Source of the DNA: JAIOSF01 sp963677755
GTDB lineage: Bacteria > Campylobacterota > Campylobacteria > Campylobacterales > Arcobacteraceae
Assembly: GCA_963677755.1 (NCBI GenBank)
Contig: OY782506.1
Location: 744,001 to 808,000 of the forward strand
DNA length: 64,000 nt
Reading direction: 5' to 3'
In this document: in pieces, positions 46,872-56,440 of the stretch
Numbering within the stretch: the first letter of the stretch is position 1
How the letters are laid out: each line of letters begins with the position of its first letter
Notes under the pieces: generated by a model
The model's input: the letters and a program-made list of their open reading frames with translations, nothing else
What the model was told of the DNA's origin: nothing
Databases searched by the model: none
Program-made: the position numbers and the translations under genes

Positions 46872-47921
46872 TTATTCTACTAATTCATTATTATTTTCAA
46901 TATGAAGTGTTTGTGTTGGAAATGCAAAGCTAGATCCATTTTTTTCTACTATTCTCATTATCTCAAGATAAGTGTTTTCTCTTACTTGTAAAAACTCACT
47001 CCAATTTGTTGTTTTTGTGAAATAATAACAAAATATATTTAAACTACTTGATGCAAACTCACTAAAGTTTATCATAATGACATCATCATGTATATCTTCA
47101 TTATTTTGAAGCATCTCTTTTATCTCTTTTATAATATTTTGGATTGCATCTGCAGGAGTATCATATGTAATCCCAATATTCATTTTAATTCTTCGTTTCC
47201 CCATTCTTGACCAGTTTATTATAGCACTATTTGCAATAGTTGCATTTGGTACAGTAACTTGTGCTTGAGCAAATGTTCGCACTTTTGTACTTCTTATTCC
47301 AATATTTTCAATGGTACCTTCAACTTGTGGTGTTTTAATCCAGTCACCTACTTTAAAAGGTTTATCTATAAATATTACTAGAGAACCAAATAAGTTAGCT
47401 GCTGTATCTTTTGCAGCAAGAGCTAAAGCCATACCAATTAGTCCCATTGATGCTAAAAAGCCACTTACATTGTAGCCCCATTCTTGAAGAATAACAATAA
47501 AACCAATAATAAAAATAAAAAATCTAATTGATTTTAATATAAAATTTAATACTTCAGCACTAAATTTATCTCCAAGTTTATTTTTAATTTTATGTATATT
47601 CTTAGATAAACTTGTCAGAACATTTAGAACTCCCCAAAATATAATAACAATAAATCCAGAACGCAATAATTTATTGAGTACATCTTCTATTTCAGCATCA
47701 AAAGTTAAAATACTTAAAGCTATATTGATACCAATAATTATAAACAGATAATCAACTGGTTTTTCAATAGATTCTAATATTTCATCATCAAATTTATTTG
47801 ATGTTTTTTGTACAATTTTATAAGATAGTTTTCGAAAAAAAACTCTGAAAAATTGAAAAAAAGAAAATATTAAAACTGCATAAATATAAATATCTGTATC
47901 TGGACCAAAAATTTCTATCAT
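46872..47921 (-). CDS. MscS-family mechanosensitive channel
   Basis: A 349-residue membrane protein with four or more hydrophobic segments in the first 180 residues. The pore-lining helix contains FLASMGLIGMALALAAKDTAANLFGSLVIF, then the beta domain starts DKPFKVGDWI and has VEGTIENIGIRSTKVRTFAQAQVTVPNATIANSAIINWS, all MscS signature. It relieves osmotic down-shock. It lies 14 bases upstream of der on the same strand. Confidence 0.9.
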   Translation of the reverse strand: MIEIFGPDTDIYIYAVLIFSFFQFFRVFFRKLSYKIVQKTSNKFDDEILESIEKPVDYLFIIIGINIALSILTFDAEIEDVLNKLLRSGFIVIIFWGVLNVLTSLSKNIHKIKNKLGDKFSAEVLNFILKSIRFFIFIIGFIVILQEWGYNVSGFLASMGLIGMALALAAKDTAANLFGSLVIFIDKPFKVGDWIKTPQVEGTIENIGIRSTKVRTFAQAQVTVPNATIANSAIINWSRMGKRRIKMNIGITYDTPADAIQNIIKEIKEMLQNNEDIHDDVIMINFSEFASSSLNIFCYYFTKTTNWSEFLQVRENTYLEIMRIVEKNGSSFAFPTQTLHIENNNELVE

Positions 47922-47982
47922 TAAATCTAGTTCTCCTTAATAATAATGCGATTTTAACTAAAATTGTATTAAAATCCCGACA

Positions 47983-48876
47983 ATGAATATTATAGATGAA
48001 AAAAACAATACAAATCTTGCCATAAAATATATGTTAATATCTTCTTTTCTTTTTGCTTTTACAGGTGGATTTGCTAAAGAACTAAGTCTTTATATGAGTT
48101 CTATTGAAGTTGTATTTTTTAGAAATTTAAGTGGCGTTATAATTATAATATATGCTATTTACAAATCACCATTACGGCAAAAAGGGGGAAAGCCTTTTTT
48201 GCTTTTTGCTCGTGGTTTTATAGGTTTTAGTGCTTTATTAATGTATTTTTATAATATTGCAAATATCCCTTTAGCTGAAGCAATTACTTTTAGTAAGGTA
48301 TCCCCAATTTTCACAGCAATTTTTTCCTATCTATTATTGAAAGAAAAATTATCAAGTTTGGCTTGGGGTGGAGTATTTATTGGTTTTTTTGGAGTATTAT
48401 TTATCACGGGATTTGATATAACTTCTTTAGATAAAACTGATTGGCTTGGGATATTGAGTGGAGTTGGGGCAGGGCTTGCTTATACTTCAATTCGAGAACT
48501 AAGAAAATATTATGATAATAAAGCAATAATTTTATCTTTTATGTTAGTAGGAACCATTGGTCCTATTATTTTAATGATAATTGGTGAATACTATGTATCT
48601 GATACATTAGATTGGGCAATTGCCCCTTTTGTACTTCCCTCAGGAATGGCGTGGGTTTATATAGTGGGGCTTGGAATATTTGCCACATTTTCTCAAATAT
48701 ATATGACAAAAGCATATTCTCTTGCAAAAGGTGGAATTGTTGGAACAATAAGTTATACTAATATTCTTTTTTCAATCATTATTGGGATGTTTTTAGGGGA
48801 CATGTTTCCCACATCGACTGTAATAATAGGTATTTGTTTTATTGTTTTAAGTGGAATACTTGTAACAAAGAAGTGA
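47983..48876 (+). CDS. DMT-family transporter (EamA)
   Basis: A 297-residue protein with ten predicted helices in two EamA repeats: SSFLFAFTGGFAKELS, VFFRNLSGVI, PLAEAITFSKVSPIFTAIFSYLLLKEKLS, then a second repeat ending with KAYSLAKGGIVGTISYTNILFSIIIGMFLGD. It is related to other DMT exporters but not closely to the one at 9171-10055. Substrate unknown. It is divergent from the MscS gene. Confidence 0.85.
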   Translation: MNIIDEKNNTNLAIKYMLISSFLFAFTGGFAKELSLYMSSIEVVFFRNLSGVIIIIYAIYKSPLRQKGGKPFLLFARGFIGFSALLMYFYNIANIPLAEAITFSKVSPIFTAIFSYLLLKEKLSSLAWGGVFIGFFGVLFITGFDITSLDKTDWLGILSGVGAGLAYTSIRELRKYYDNKAIILSFMLVGTIGPIILMIIGEYYVSDTLDWAIAPFVLPSGMAWVYIVGLGIFATFSQIYMTKAYSLAKGGIVGTISYTNILFSIIIGMFLGDMFPTSTVIIGICFIVLSGILVTKK

Positions 48877-48928
48877 TATATAAAATTATATTGGATATAA
48901 TCAAAATATAAATAATAGGGAGTAATTG

Positions 48929-49306
48929 ATGAATTTAGATAAAGTAATATCAGGTTTTTTTATCATCTTGGCTATGACACTAAACTTTGGTTTTTTTTAT
49001 GGTGATGCACTAGAGATGAGTATGCATAGCAAATACGAATTATTTGCAGCTATTATTGTAAATATTATTGCAACAGTATTAAAACTTGGTGATAAAACAC
49101 AAATGGGTTCAGTTTTAATAGCGACAAGTCTTGTGGCAGATTTGCAACTAGTTGCTGCTGCTTCTATCTGGACAATTTATGGTGTAAATGGAACACTTGA
49201 ACCTGAGTTATTTGGTGTTATTATCTCACTAAGTGGTGGTGCATTATTAGCAAACATAACATCAGTAATCTTGTATATTGGTGACACTCTTAAATCAAAA
49301 CGCTAA
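48929..49306 (+). CDS. Small membrane protein, DUF6394-like
   Basis: A 125-residue hydrophobic protein with four likely membrane helices (IISGFFIILAMTLNFGFF-type, ELFAAIIVNIIATVLKL, SLVADLQLVAAASIWTIY, GALLANITSVILYIG). It resembles the DUF6394 family, which I recall as common in Campylobacterota and often next to potassium-channel genes; function unknown. I start at ATG 48929, after AGGGAG; the in-frame TTG at 48926 is less likely. It precedes the K+ channel gene by 26 bases. Confidence 0.65.
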   Translation: MNLDKVISGFFIILAMTLNFGFFYGDALEMSMHSKYELFAAIIVNIIATVLKLGDKTQMGSVLIATSLVADLQLVAAASIWTIYGVNGTLEPELFGVIISLSGGALLANITSVILYIGDTLKSKR

Positions 49307-49332
49307 TATATAGATAAAAAAGATAGAAGATT

Positions 49333-51030
49333 ATGAATAATAGCTCATTATGGATTATATTGCAAAGGATGCGACTTCCTTTTACTGTCATTGTTATAAC
49401 TTATTCTATAGCAATGACTGGGTTGTTAATAATTCCTGGAGTTGATGATCAGGGAAATAGTTACCATCTTTCTATTTTTGATGCTTTTTATTTTATCTCT
49501 TATACTGCAACAACGATAGGATTTGGAGAAACTCCATTTCCTTTTACTTATCATCAAAAAATGTGGGTATCTGTATCTATATATCTTACTGTTCTTGGTT
49601 GGTTTTATGGGATAGGTACTTTAGTTTCACTTCTTCAAGATAAAATATTTTTAAGCGAAATAGCTATGGCAAAATTTATACGCTCTGTAAAAAATATTAA
49701 AGAGGATTTTGTAATTATCCTTGGATATGATGATACTACTAGTGAAATTATTAAAAAAATGATTAACTCTAAAATGCGAGTAGTAGTTATTGAAAAAGAT
49801 CAAAAAAGAGCTGATTACCTCAAACTAGAGGGATTTATACCTCATGTTCCTGTTTTAGTTGCTGATGTACATAGTCCTACTTCTTTGGAATATGCTGGGA
49901 TTAAATCTATACATTGTAAGGCAATTATTTCATTATTTGAAAGTAATTTACTCAATATGAGGGTAACATTAGCTTCAAGAATTTTAAATCCTCACATAAA
50001 AATTGCGGTACGATCTAGCAAAGATATTGAAACATCAAATTTAATTGATGCCGGAGCCAATATTGTTGAAAATCCATTAGCAATAATCTCTTATCAAATA
50101 AAGATGGCGTTGGAGGCTCCAAGTTTATTTAAACTTAAAAATTGGCTTTATAATATTGCACCACTAGATTCTAAAACATTTTCAATCCCAAATGAAAAAA
50201 TTATAATTTGTGGATTTGGAAGATTGGGTAAAAGTTTGTATCAAGTTTTTAAAAATGCTAATATAATACCAACTATTATTGAAATAGATATGGATATTGT
50301 AACAGAAGCTGTTGCAAAAGGTTTAGATAATATAATTTGTGGAAATGCAGAAGATAGAAGTTTATTGGAGAAACTAAATATTCAAGATATGAAACTTGTA
50401 GTTGTTGCGACAAATAATGATACAACAAATCTTTCTATTGTTTCAACAATTAGAAGTGTGAATAAAGATACGATGATAATAGCTAGGGAAAATGAACTCT
50501 CAGATTTCTCTATCTTTTCAAATGCAAAAATAGATCATATCTTTTTACCATCTGAAATATTAATTCATAAAACAACAAATGCAATTATAAACCCATTAAG
50601 TGATAGACTTATTAGATTACTTCGGTATAAAGATGAACAATGGGGTCAACAATTATTATCAAAATTAATAAAAACTATTGGTGTAAACCCAACAACTTTT
50701 GAATTAAATATCAATAAAACTGAAGCTATAGAACTTTATAGTTATTTATTGAAAAATGAGAATAAAGTTACATTAAATGAATTGAGAAAATCAAGAAGAG
50801 ATAGACATCACATCAATAATGTTGTTCCCCTTCTTATCAAAAGAGAAGAGGAAGAGATTATACTGCCTCCATATGATTTTGAATTGCAAGTTGAGGATAG
50901 TATTTTATTTGCATGTGATGAAAATTCAAAAGAGGCAATAGAACATATTAGTAATAATGTATATGAGTTTCATTATATTATGACTGGTGAAGATAAAACA
51001 TATTTTAAAAAATTTATAAGTAGGAGTTAA
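49333..51030 (+). CDS. Two-TM potassium channel with tandem TrkA-N/RCK domains
   Basis: A 565-residue channel subunit. Two membrane helices (~17-35 and 74-92) flank a pore loop with the selectivity filter TIGFGE (residues 61-66). Two cytoplasmic Rossmann RCK domains follow (FVIILGYDDTTSEIIKK and KIIICGFGRLGKSLYQVF), then TrkA-C-like segments. It moves K+ under ligand control through the RCK ring. It may be co-expressed with the small DUF6394-like gene. One base separates it from kdsA. Confidence 0.88.
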   Translation: MNNSSLWIILQRMRLPFTVIVITYSIAMTGLLIIPGVDDQGNSYHLSIFDAFYFISYTATTIGFGETPFPFTYHQKMWVSVSIYLTVLGWFYGIGTLVSLLQDKIFLSEIAMAKFIRSVKNIKEDFVIILGYDDTTSEIIKKMINSKMRVVVIEKDQKRADYLKLEGFIPHVPVLVADVHSPTSLEYAGIKSIHCKAIISLFESNLLNMRVTLASRILNPHIKIAVRSSKDIETSNLIDAGANIVENPLAIISYQIKMALEAPSLFKLKNWLYNIAPLDSKTFSIPNEKIIICGFGRLGKSLYQVFKNANIIPTIIEIDMDIVTEAVAKGLDNIICGNAEDRSLLEKLNIQDMKLVVVATNNDTTNLSIVSTIRSVNKDTMIIARENELSDFSIFSNAKIDHIFLPSEILIHKTTNAIINPLSDRLIRLLRYKDEQWGQQLLSKLIKTIGVNPTTFELNINKTEAIELYSYLLKNENKVTLNELRKSRRDRHHINNVVPLLIKREEEEIILPPYDFELQVEDSILFACDENSKEAIEHISNNVYEFHYIMTGEDKTYFKKFISRS

Positions 51031-51031
51031 G

Positions 51032-51829
51032 ATGATATTATTAACAGGACCATGTGTAATAGAAAATAGAGATAATGTTATGAAAATAGCAGAACAATTG
51101 GCAAAATTAAATGAAAACAAAAAAGTTGAGTTTTATTTTAAAGCAAGCTTTGATAAAGCAAATCGAACTAGTATAGAGAGTTTTAGAGGACCAGGACTTG
51201 ATGAGGGATTAAAAATTCTTCAAGAGGTAAAAGATACTTTTGGATATAAACTTGTTACTGATGTACATGAATCATATCAAGTAGCACCTACAGCCCAAGT
51301 TTGTGATGTAGTTCAGATACCAGCTTTTTTGTGTAGACAAACAGACTTACTCGTAGCAGCAGGTCAAACAAATGCCAAAGTAAATATAAAAAAAGGGCAA
51401 TTTTTAGCAGCAGCTAGTATGAAACATCCTGTGGCAAAAGTACTGGCAACTAGAGGGGTTCATGAAGTGAATTATCAAAATAGTAAAGATAATGGTGTAT
51501 GGCTTTGTGAAAGAGGAAATGTATTTGGGTATGGTTCTTTAATAGTAGATATGAAAAATCTTATTGCCATGAGAGAATTTGCACCAGTTATATTTGATGC
51601 AACACACTCAGCACAAGTACCTAGTACTGGTGAAACAACAGGTGGAAATAGTGCAATAGTTCCAAGTTTAGCTAAAGCAGCAGCTGCAGTTGGTGTAGAT
51701 GGTTTCTTCTTTGAAACACATTTTGATCCAAGTTGTGCATTAAGCGATGGACCAAATATGCTCACAATAGATGATTTATATAAAACAGTTGATGATATTT
51801 TTAAGATACAAGAGGTTTTGGGTTATTAA
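51032..51829 (+). CDS. kdsA: 3-deoxy-8-phosphooctulonate synthase (KDO-8-P synthase)
   Basis: A 265-residue enzyme joining arabinose-5-phosphate and phosphoenolpyruvate for lipopolysaccharide. Family segments: GPCVIENRDNVMKIAEQL, FKASFDKANRTSIESFRGPGLDEGLKIL, DVVQIPAFLCRQTDLLVAAGQT, RGNVFGYGSLIVDM, FDATHSAQVP and FETHFDP. First of the kdsA-ribH-nusB-pyrF set that I recall in the same order from Campylobacter jejuni. Confidence 0.95.
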   Translation: MILLTGPCVIENRDNVMKIAEQLAKLNENKKVEFYFKASFDKANRTSIESFRGPGLDEGLKILQEVKDTFGYKLVTDVHESYQVAPTAQVCDVVQIPAFLCRQTDLLVAAGQTNAKVNIKKGQFLAAASMKHPVAKVLATRGVHEVNYQNSKDNGVWLCERGNVFGYGSLIVDMKNLIAMREFAPVIFDATHSAQVPSTGETTGGNSAIVPSLAKAAAAVGVDGFFFETHFDPSCALSDGPNMLTIDDLYKTVDDIFKIQEVLGY

Positions 51830-51891
51830 TCAATTTTTGGATATAATCCAAAACAAATAAGAAAATAGAATATTAAAATTTGGGAGAGAAA

Positions 51892-52362
51892 ATGAACATA
51901 GTAGAAGGTCAATTACGACTAAAAGGGACTGAGAAAATTGCAATTATCAATGGTAGATTTAATCACATTATTACAGATAGATTAGTTGAAGGTGCACAAG
52001 ATGCTTTTAAAAGACACGGTGGAAATGAAGATAATTTAGACCTTATTTTAGTTCCAGGTGCATTTGAGATACCTTTCGCACTTCAAAAAGCACTAAAAAG
52101 TGGAAAATATGATGCTATATGTTGTGTAGGTGCAGTTATAAGAGGGGCAACTCCACATTTTGATTATATCTCTGCTGAAGCAACAAAAGGGATAGCAAGT
52201 GCAACTATGCAACACAATATTCCTGTTTCAAATGGTGTGCTTACAACAAACTCAATAGAACAAGCGATTGAAAGAGCTGGAAGCAAAGTTGGAAACAAAG
52301 GTGCAGAAGCAATGGTTACAATTATTGAGATGTTAGATTTATACTCTGAGATGGATAAATAA
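51892..52362 (+). CDS. ribH: 6,7-dimethyl-8-ribityllumazine synthase
   Basis: A 156-residue enzyme of riboflavin synthesis. Signatures: INGRFNHIITDRLVEGA, LVPGAFEIPFALQ, CVGAVIRGATPHFDYISAEATKGIASA with the catalytic His, and PVSNGVLTTNSIEQAIERAGSK. ATG 51892 follows GGGAGAG; the TTG at 51880 is within that site. It is four bases before nusB. Confidence 0.95.
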   Translation: MNIVEGQLRLKGTEKIAIINGRFNHIITDRLVEGAQDAFKRHGGNEDNLDLILVPGAFEIPFALQKALKSGKYDAICCVGAVIRGATPHFDYISAEATKGIASATMQHNIPVSNGVLTTNSIEQAIERAGSKVGNKGAEAMVTIIEMLDLYSEMDK

Positions 52363-52365
52363 TTT

Positions 52366-52761
52366 ATGGCTACAAGAACTCAAGCAAGAGAATCAGTAAT
52401 AGGATTGTTGTATGCTTATGATTTAGGAAATGAGGCTATTGCTAAATTTGCTGATGATATTTTAGAAGATAAAAAAATACGAAATAAACAAAAAGATTTT
52501 GCATTAAATTTATTTAACGGAACTATTGAAAATCTTCAAGTAGTTGATAAAGAGATAGAAGAACATTTAAAACAAAGAGAAATAAGTGATGTGGGAAGTG
52601 TTGAAAAAGCAATTTTGAGACTTTCTATTTATGAGACTCTTTTTAGTGATTTAGATAAACCAATTATTATAAATGAAGCTATAGAATTATCAAAAAGACT
52701 AGCAAGTGATAATGCACCTAAATTTATCAATGGTGTACTTGATAGCATAGAGAAAAGATAG
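52366..52761 (+). CDS. nusB: Transcription antitermination factor NusB
   Basis: A 131-residue all-helical protein that binds boxA RNA with NusE during rRNA transcription. TRTQARESVIGLLYAYDL, LKQREISDVGSVEKAILRLSIYE and INEAIELSKRLASDNAPKFINGVLDSI are the usual NusB segments. Part of the kdsA-ribH-nusB-pyrF operon. Confidence 0.93.
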   Translation: MATRTQARESVIGLLYAYDLGNEAIAKFADDILEDKKIRNKQKDFALNLFNGTIENLQVVDKEIEEHLKQREISDVGSVEKAILRLSIYETLFSDLDKPIIINEAIELSKRLASDNAPKFINGVLDSIEKR

Positions 52762-52763
52762 AT

Positions 52764-53447
52764 ATGAAACTTTGTGTGGCACTTGATAACTCTACGAAAG
52801 AGGAAAATTTATCACTAGCAAAAGATATACAAGAGTTTGATGTATGGTTAAAAGTTGGTTTAAGAAGTTATATAAGAGATGGACAAGAGTTTTTAGAAGA
52901 ATTAAAAGCAATTAATCCAAACTTTAAAATCTTTTTAGACCTAAAACTTTATGATATACCAAACACTATGGCAGATGCAGCTGCTGAAGTTTGTAAGCTT
53001 CCAATAGATATGTTTAATGTACATGCATCATCAGGTAAAAAAGCAATGGCTACAGTGATGGATAGAATAAAAGATATACCAAATCGACCACTTGTATTAG
53101 CTGTAACTGCACTTACAAGTTTTGATAATGAAAGTTTTAAATATATCTACAATGAAGATATTGAAAAAAAAGCTACGAAGTTTGCAAAAGATACCTTTGA
53201 AGCTGGACTTGATGGTGTTGTATGTTCTGCATTTGAAAGTCTAGACATTAAAAATAATACTTCAAATAGTTTTGTAACACTTACTCCAGGTATTCGACCA
53301 TTTGGTGAAGATGCAGGAGATCAACAACGAGTTGCAGATATAAATTTAGCAAAAAAAGAGTTAGTTGATTTTATTGTAGTTGGAAGACCAATTTATAAAT
53401 CGAATGACCCAAAAAAGGTTGTAGAAAAAATATTAAAAAACATCTAA
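52764..53447 (+). CDS. pyrF: Orotidine-5'-phosphate decarboxylase
   Basis: A 227-residue barrel enzyme of the pyrimidine pathway. CVALDNSTKEENL, the catalytic FLDLKLYDIPNTMA (DxKxxDI), FNVHASSGKKAM, LTPGIRPFGEDAGDQQR and VVGRPIYKSNDP are diagnostic. It lies two bases after nusB and ends the operon, followed by tRNA-Ser. Confidence 0.95.
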   Translation: MKLCVALDNSTKEENLSLAKDIQEFDVWLKVGLRSYIRDGQEFLEELKAINPNFKIFLDLKLYDIPNTMADAAAEVCKLPIDMFNVHASSGKKAMATVMDRIKDIPNRPLVLAVTALTSFDNESFKYIYNEDIEKKATKFAKDTFEAGLDGVVCSAFESLDIKNNTSNSFVTLTPGIRPFGEDAGDQQRVADINLAKKELVDFIVVGRPIYKSNDPKKVVEKILKNI

Positions 53448-53494
53448 AATTTAAGGTGTTTTTTAATATAACTTAACTATAATTTCACTCCAAA

Positions 53495-53584
53495 GGACAA
53501 GTGGGTGAGTGGCTGAAACCACACCCCTGCTAAGGGTGCGTACCTTTACGGGTACCGAGAGTTCGAATCTCTCCTTGTCCGCCA
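53495..53584 (+). tRNA. tRNA-Ser (GCT)
   Basis: A 90-base tRNA with a long variable arm. Acceptor GGACAAG / CTTGTCC, anticodon stem CCCCT/AGGG with loop holding GCT, variable stem GTACC...GGTAC, T-arm GTTCGAATC and CCA end. Confidence 0.95.
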
Positions 53585-53588
53585 CTAT

Positions 53589-53612
53589 AAGCCCTATATA
53601 CAAGGCTTTTTT
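53589..53612 (+). terminator. Terminator after tRNA-Ser
   Basis: AAGCC, a 10-base loop and GGCTT continuing into a run of T form a small hairpin five bases after the tRNA. Confidence 0.7.
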
Positions 53613-53705
53613 AATCATTTATTTTAACACTGTTCTACAATTAGGCTGCTATTTGTTCTAAATTATTAAAATTAGATTTCGTCAATTCATATCAAAAGTA
53701 CAAGA

Positions 53706-54077
53706 CTAATTAAGAGTTTTTTCAATAATCTCTTGAAGTTTATTAATTTGAATAGGTTTAAGTAGATAATTAGATGCACCACTTTGGATAGCTTTTATAA
53801 CTTTATCTTGTTCTCCATGAGATGTAATCATAATAATCTTTGCTTCAGAAAACTCTTTTTTAATAGCTATTACTGCATCAATACCATCTTTAATTCCATT
53901 TTCAGAAGGCATAGTTATATCCATAGTAACTAAATCTGGAAGATGCTTTTTATACATCTGTACAGCCATATGTCCATTGGTTGCTTCTGCAACAATCTCA
54001 TGTTCTAGTTTTTTTAACATATTCCCGATATTGATTCTCATCATTTTTGCATCATCTACAATTAATATTTTTGCCAT
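53706..54077 (-). CDS. CheY-like response regulator
   Basis: A 123-residue single receiver domain: ILIVDDAKMMR, phosphoacceptor Asp in LVTMDITMPSENG, Thr in IIMITSHGEQ and Lys in NYLLKPIQ. There is no output domain. It follows a CheX-like gene and a CheA-like kinase, so it is probably the phosphoacceptor of that relay. Confidence 0.92.
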   Translation of the reverse strand: MAKILIVDDAKMMRINIGNMLKKLEHEIVAEATNGHMAVQMYKKHLPDLVTMDITMPSENGIKDGIDAVIAIKKEFSEAKIIMITSHGEQDKVIKAIQSGASNYLLKPIQINKLQEIIEKTLN

Positions 54078-54101
54078 TTATTTTCCTAATTTAATTTTGA
54101 T

Positions 54102-54575
54102 TTATCTATCGAAATAACTTAAAATTATATCTTCATCACTATACTTTATCTTTGAACTATATATTTTAGTGCATTTTTCTTTTGTTGGGTAGCTATTTTT
54201 ATCTAGTGTATAAGGTGTAGATATTTCAACTTTACCACCGATTTTAACTATATTTAACTCTTTGATAATATTGCCAAGTGTAATATTAAGTATCTCCTCT
54301 ATGGTTTGGGTTGTTAACTCTTCAATAAGTTCTTTATCTAGTTCGCCAAAAATAGAGTGTTCAACTAAGATGGTTGCTAACTTATATGATACACTTAATC
54401 CTACAGTTCCTGTTATATCACCACTTAAAAAGATAAAAGTTGTGATGTTGTGATATTCTAGTGTATGAACATCATTTATGAAAAAATCTTCATCTATTTT
54501 ATCTATACCCAAATCTATTTTTAAATACTCTATAACTCTTTTTGTAAGCTTATCTATAATCTCATATTCATCCAT
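54102..54575 (-). CDS. CheX-like phosphatase
   Basis: A 157-residue protein of the CheX/CheC-like family that dephosphorylates CheY-P. The active-site pattern E-x2-N is in IEEILNITLGNII. The first part is mixed helix and strand (FFINDVHTLEYHNITTFIFLSGDITGTVGLSVS). I prefer the ATG at 54575 because GAGGGA lies eight bases before it; an in-frame ATG at 54590 is possible. It overlaps the CheA-like gene. Confidence 0.82.
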   Translation of the reverse strand: MDEYEIIDKLTKRVIEYLKIDLGIDKIDEDFFINDVHTLEYHNITTFIFLSGDITGTVGLSVSYKLATILVEHSIFGELDKELIEELTTQTIEEILNITLGNIIKELNIVKIGGKVEISTPYTLDKNSYPTKEKCTKIYSSKIKYSDEDIILSYFDR

Positions 54576-56319
54576 ATCGTAGTCCCTCATATGGTAAAGT
54601 AAAAATAAACTTTACACCTTTCCCAAATCTATTTTTAACTTTTAAAGTACCTTCAAGTTGTTGCAACTCATATAAAACAGATGCCAAACCAACCCCACGC
54701 CCTGAAATATCTGTAATCGTATCACTTGTACTAAAACTCTCTTCAAAAAGTATCATAAGTATTTGTTGCTCATCAAAACTATCAAGCTGCTCTTTTGTGT
54801 AGATATTTTTCTTTATTGCTAATTGTTTTATTTTTTGGATGTTTATACCTGCTCCATCATCACTTATTTTGATTTGGATTAAGTCATTCTTTTCTTTTAC
54901 ACTGCAACAGATAGTTCCGAACTCATCTTTGTTTTTCTCATATCGAGTCTCTAAGTCTTCTATACCATAATCAACACTGTTTCTAAATATATGAACTAAA
55001 GAGTTTAAAAAAGGTTTATATCTCTTTGATAGATAGATGTCATCACATTCTAATTGTAAAGGATGTAGAGATTTTTTAAGTTTAGTTGCTAGTTGTTCTA
55101 CTAGTTTTTCATAAGGCTTTAAAACAATTTTAATATCATTATAGGAAAGTGCTTCAATACCATTTGCTACATTTTTGATATCTGAATAGAGTTTACTTTC
55201 TAATGTAAATTGTTGCTCTTGTAAAATCCTTTCTAAAGTTTTCTGTAGAGTGATTATCCTTTTTTTATCTATAGATATTGTATTCTGATTGTTTAAAAAG
55301 CTTTTTCCTAAAATTGCTTTTAGTAAAGAGATATCTTCTTCAATCCAATCTTGCATTGTCTGTGTTGTGATATTTTTTATATTGTTGACAAGTTTTTTTT
55401 CTTGTAGACTTTTATCTATATCTGTTTCAAAGTTATGAAGATGTTCTACTATATGAAGCATCTCTTTTTGGGCAAAAAGCCCTTTGTAAGTATGTATTAT
55501 TTTTCTTAAACTTGACAATTTATCAACTGATTTATACTCTTGAATAGCAGAAATAAATGTATCATACTCTTGTTTTAGTTCAACAAACTCTTCAATAGTT
55601 GTTACTGTTTCTACAACCATTTTTAATAATTGTTGTTCTTGTTTTATTTTTTTTGATAGCTTTTTCTTTTCTGTTATATCTGTTAAAATCATCATGAAGT
55701 TATTTGTATCTAACACTTTGTACTCTACATGAATAAATTTTTGATTGATTATAAACTCTTTTTGTAATAAAGAGAGTAAGATATCTTGTTTTATTTTATC
55801 TTCTATAAGTATATTTTGTAGTGTAGATTCTAAAAATGTTTGTTTTTCTTTGGAATTATAAAGTAAATGTGTAATATTTAGGTTTTCTATATTCTTGCCA
55901 AAAATATTTTTTGCTTCAATAGAATATTTTGCACCAATTAGCATACTATTATTAAAAGATAAAAAACCTTGACCAGCATTATTAAGAAGATTTTCTATCT
56001 CTTTTGTTCTTTGTATAATTTTATCTTCTAAATTATCTTGATGGTCTTTAATTGAACTAGCCATTGTAACCATTGAGTTTGATAATTCAGATATTTCAAG
56101 CATAAAAGAGTTTACTGGTTGTACATCATCAAAATTATTATTCTTAATTTTTTCATTTTCTTTTTGAAGTTTTAAAATAGGTTTTACTATCAATTGTACA
56201 GCATAAAAAAGCATAGGTAAAACAAATATTAGCATCAATAAAATAGTAGTTTGCAGAATAGTATAGATTTTTTCTTTATAGGGTTTCATAATAGTATCAA
56301 GAGGAGATAATATCGCCAA
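54568..56319 (-). CDS. C-terminal part of a CheA-like receptor kinase (downstream of a frameshift)
   Basis: In this frame the ORF gives 583 residues from a TTG at 56319. It has a membrane helix (~22-45), a HAMP-like region, a PAS-like part (GQGFLSFNNSMLIGAKYSIEAKNIFG), an Hpt-like helix with IIHTYKGLF, and a CheA-type ATPase (N-box IFRNSVDYGIEDLE, G1 DDGAGI, G2 GRGVGLASV). The frame is actually open to about 56466, and joins the ORF upstream if one base is removed. See the pseudogene entry. Confidence 0.75.
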   Translation of the reverse strand: MAILSPLDTIMKPYKEKIYTILQTTILLMLIFVLPMLFYAVQLIVKPILKLQKENEKIKNNNFDDVQPVNSFMLEISELSNSMVTMASSIKDHQDNLEDKIIQRTKEIENLLNNAGQGFLSFNNSMLIGAKYSIEAKNIFGKNIENLNITHLLYNSKEKQTFLESTLQNILIEDKIKQDILLSLLQKEFIINQKFIHVEYKVLDTNNFMMILTDITEKKKLSKKIKQEQQLLKMVVETVTTIEEFVELKQEYDTFISAIQEYKSVDKLSSLRKIIHTYKGLFAQKEMLHIVEHLHNFETDIDKSLQEKKLVNNIKNITTQTMQDWIEEDISLLKAILGKSFLNNQNTISIDKKRIITLQKTLERILQEQQFTLESKLYSDIKNVANGIEALSYNDIKIVLKPYEKLVEQLATKLKKSLHPLQLECDDIYLSKRYKPFLNSLVHIFRNSVDYGIEDLETRYEKNKDEFGTICCSVKEKNDLIQIKISDDGAGINIQKIKQLAIKKNIYTKEQLDSFDEQQILMILFEESFSTSDTITDISGRGVGLASVLYELQQLEGTLKVKNRFGKGVKFIFTLPYEGLRYG

Positions 56320-56440
56320 ATACTCACTTTCCCCAAAATTTGATTTTAAAAGTGTGGTGTATTTAATATATTTTACTTTATTAATATTTATAATTTTTTG
56401 TTCATTTATCTCTATAACATTTTCATTCTTTATAAATAGA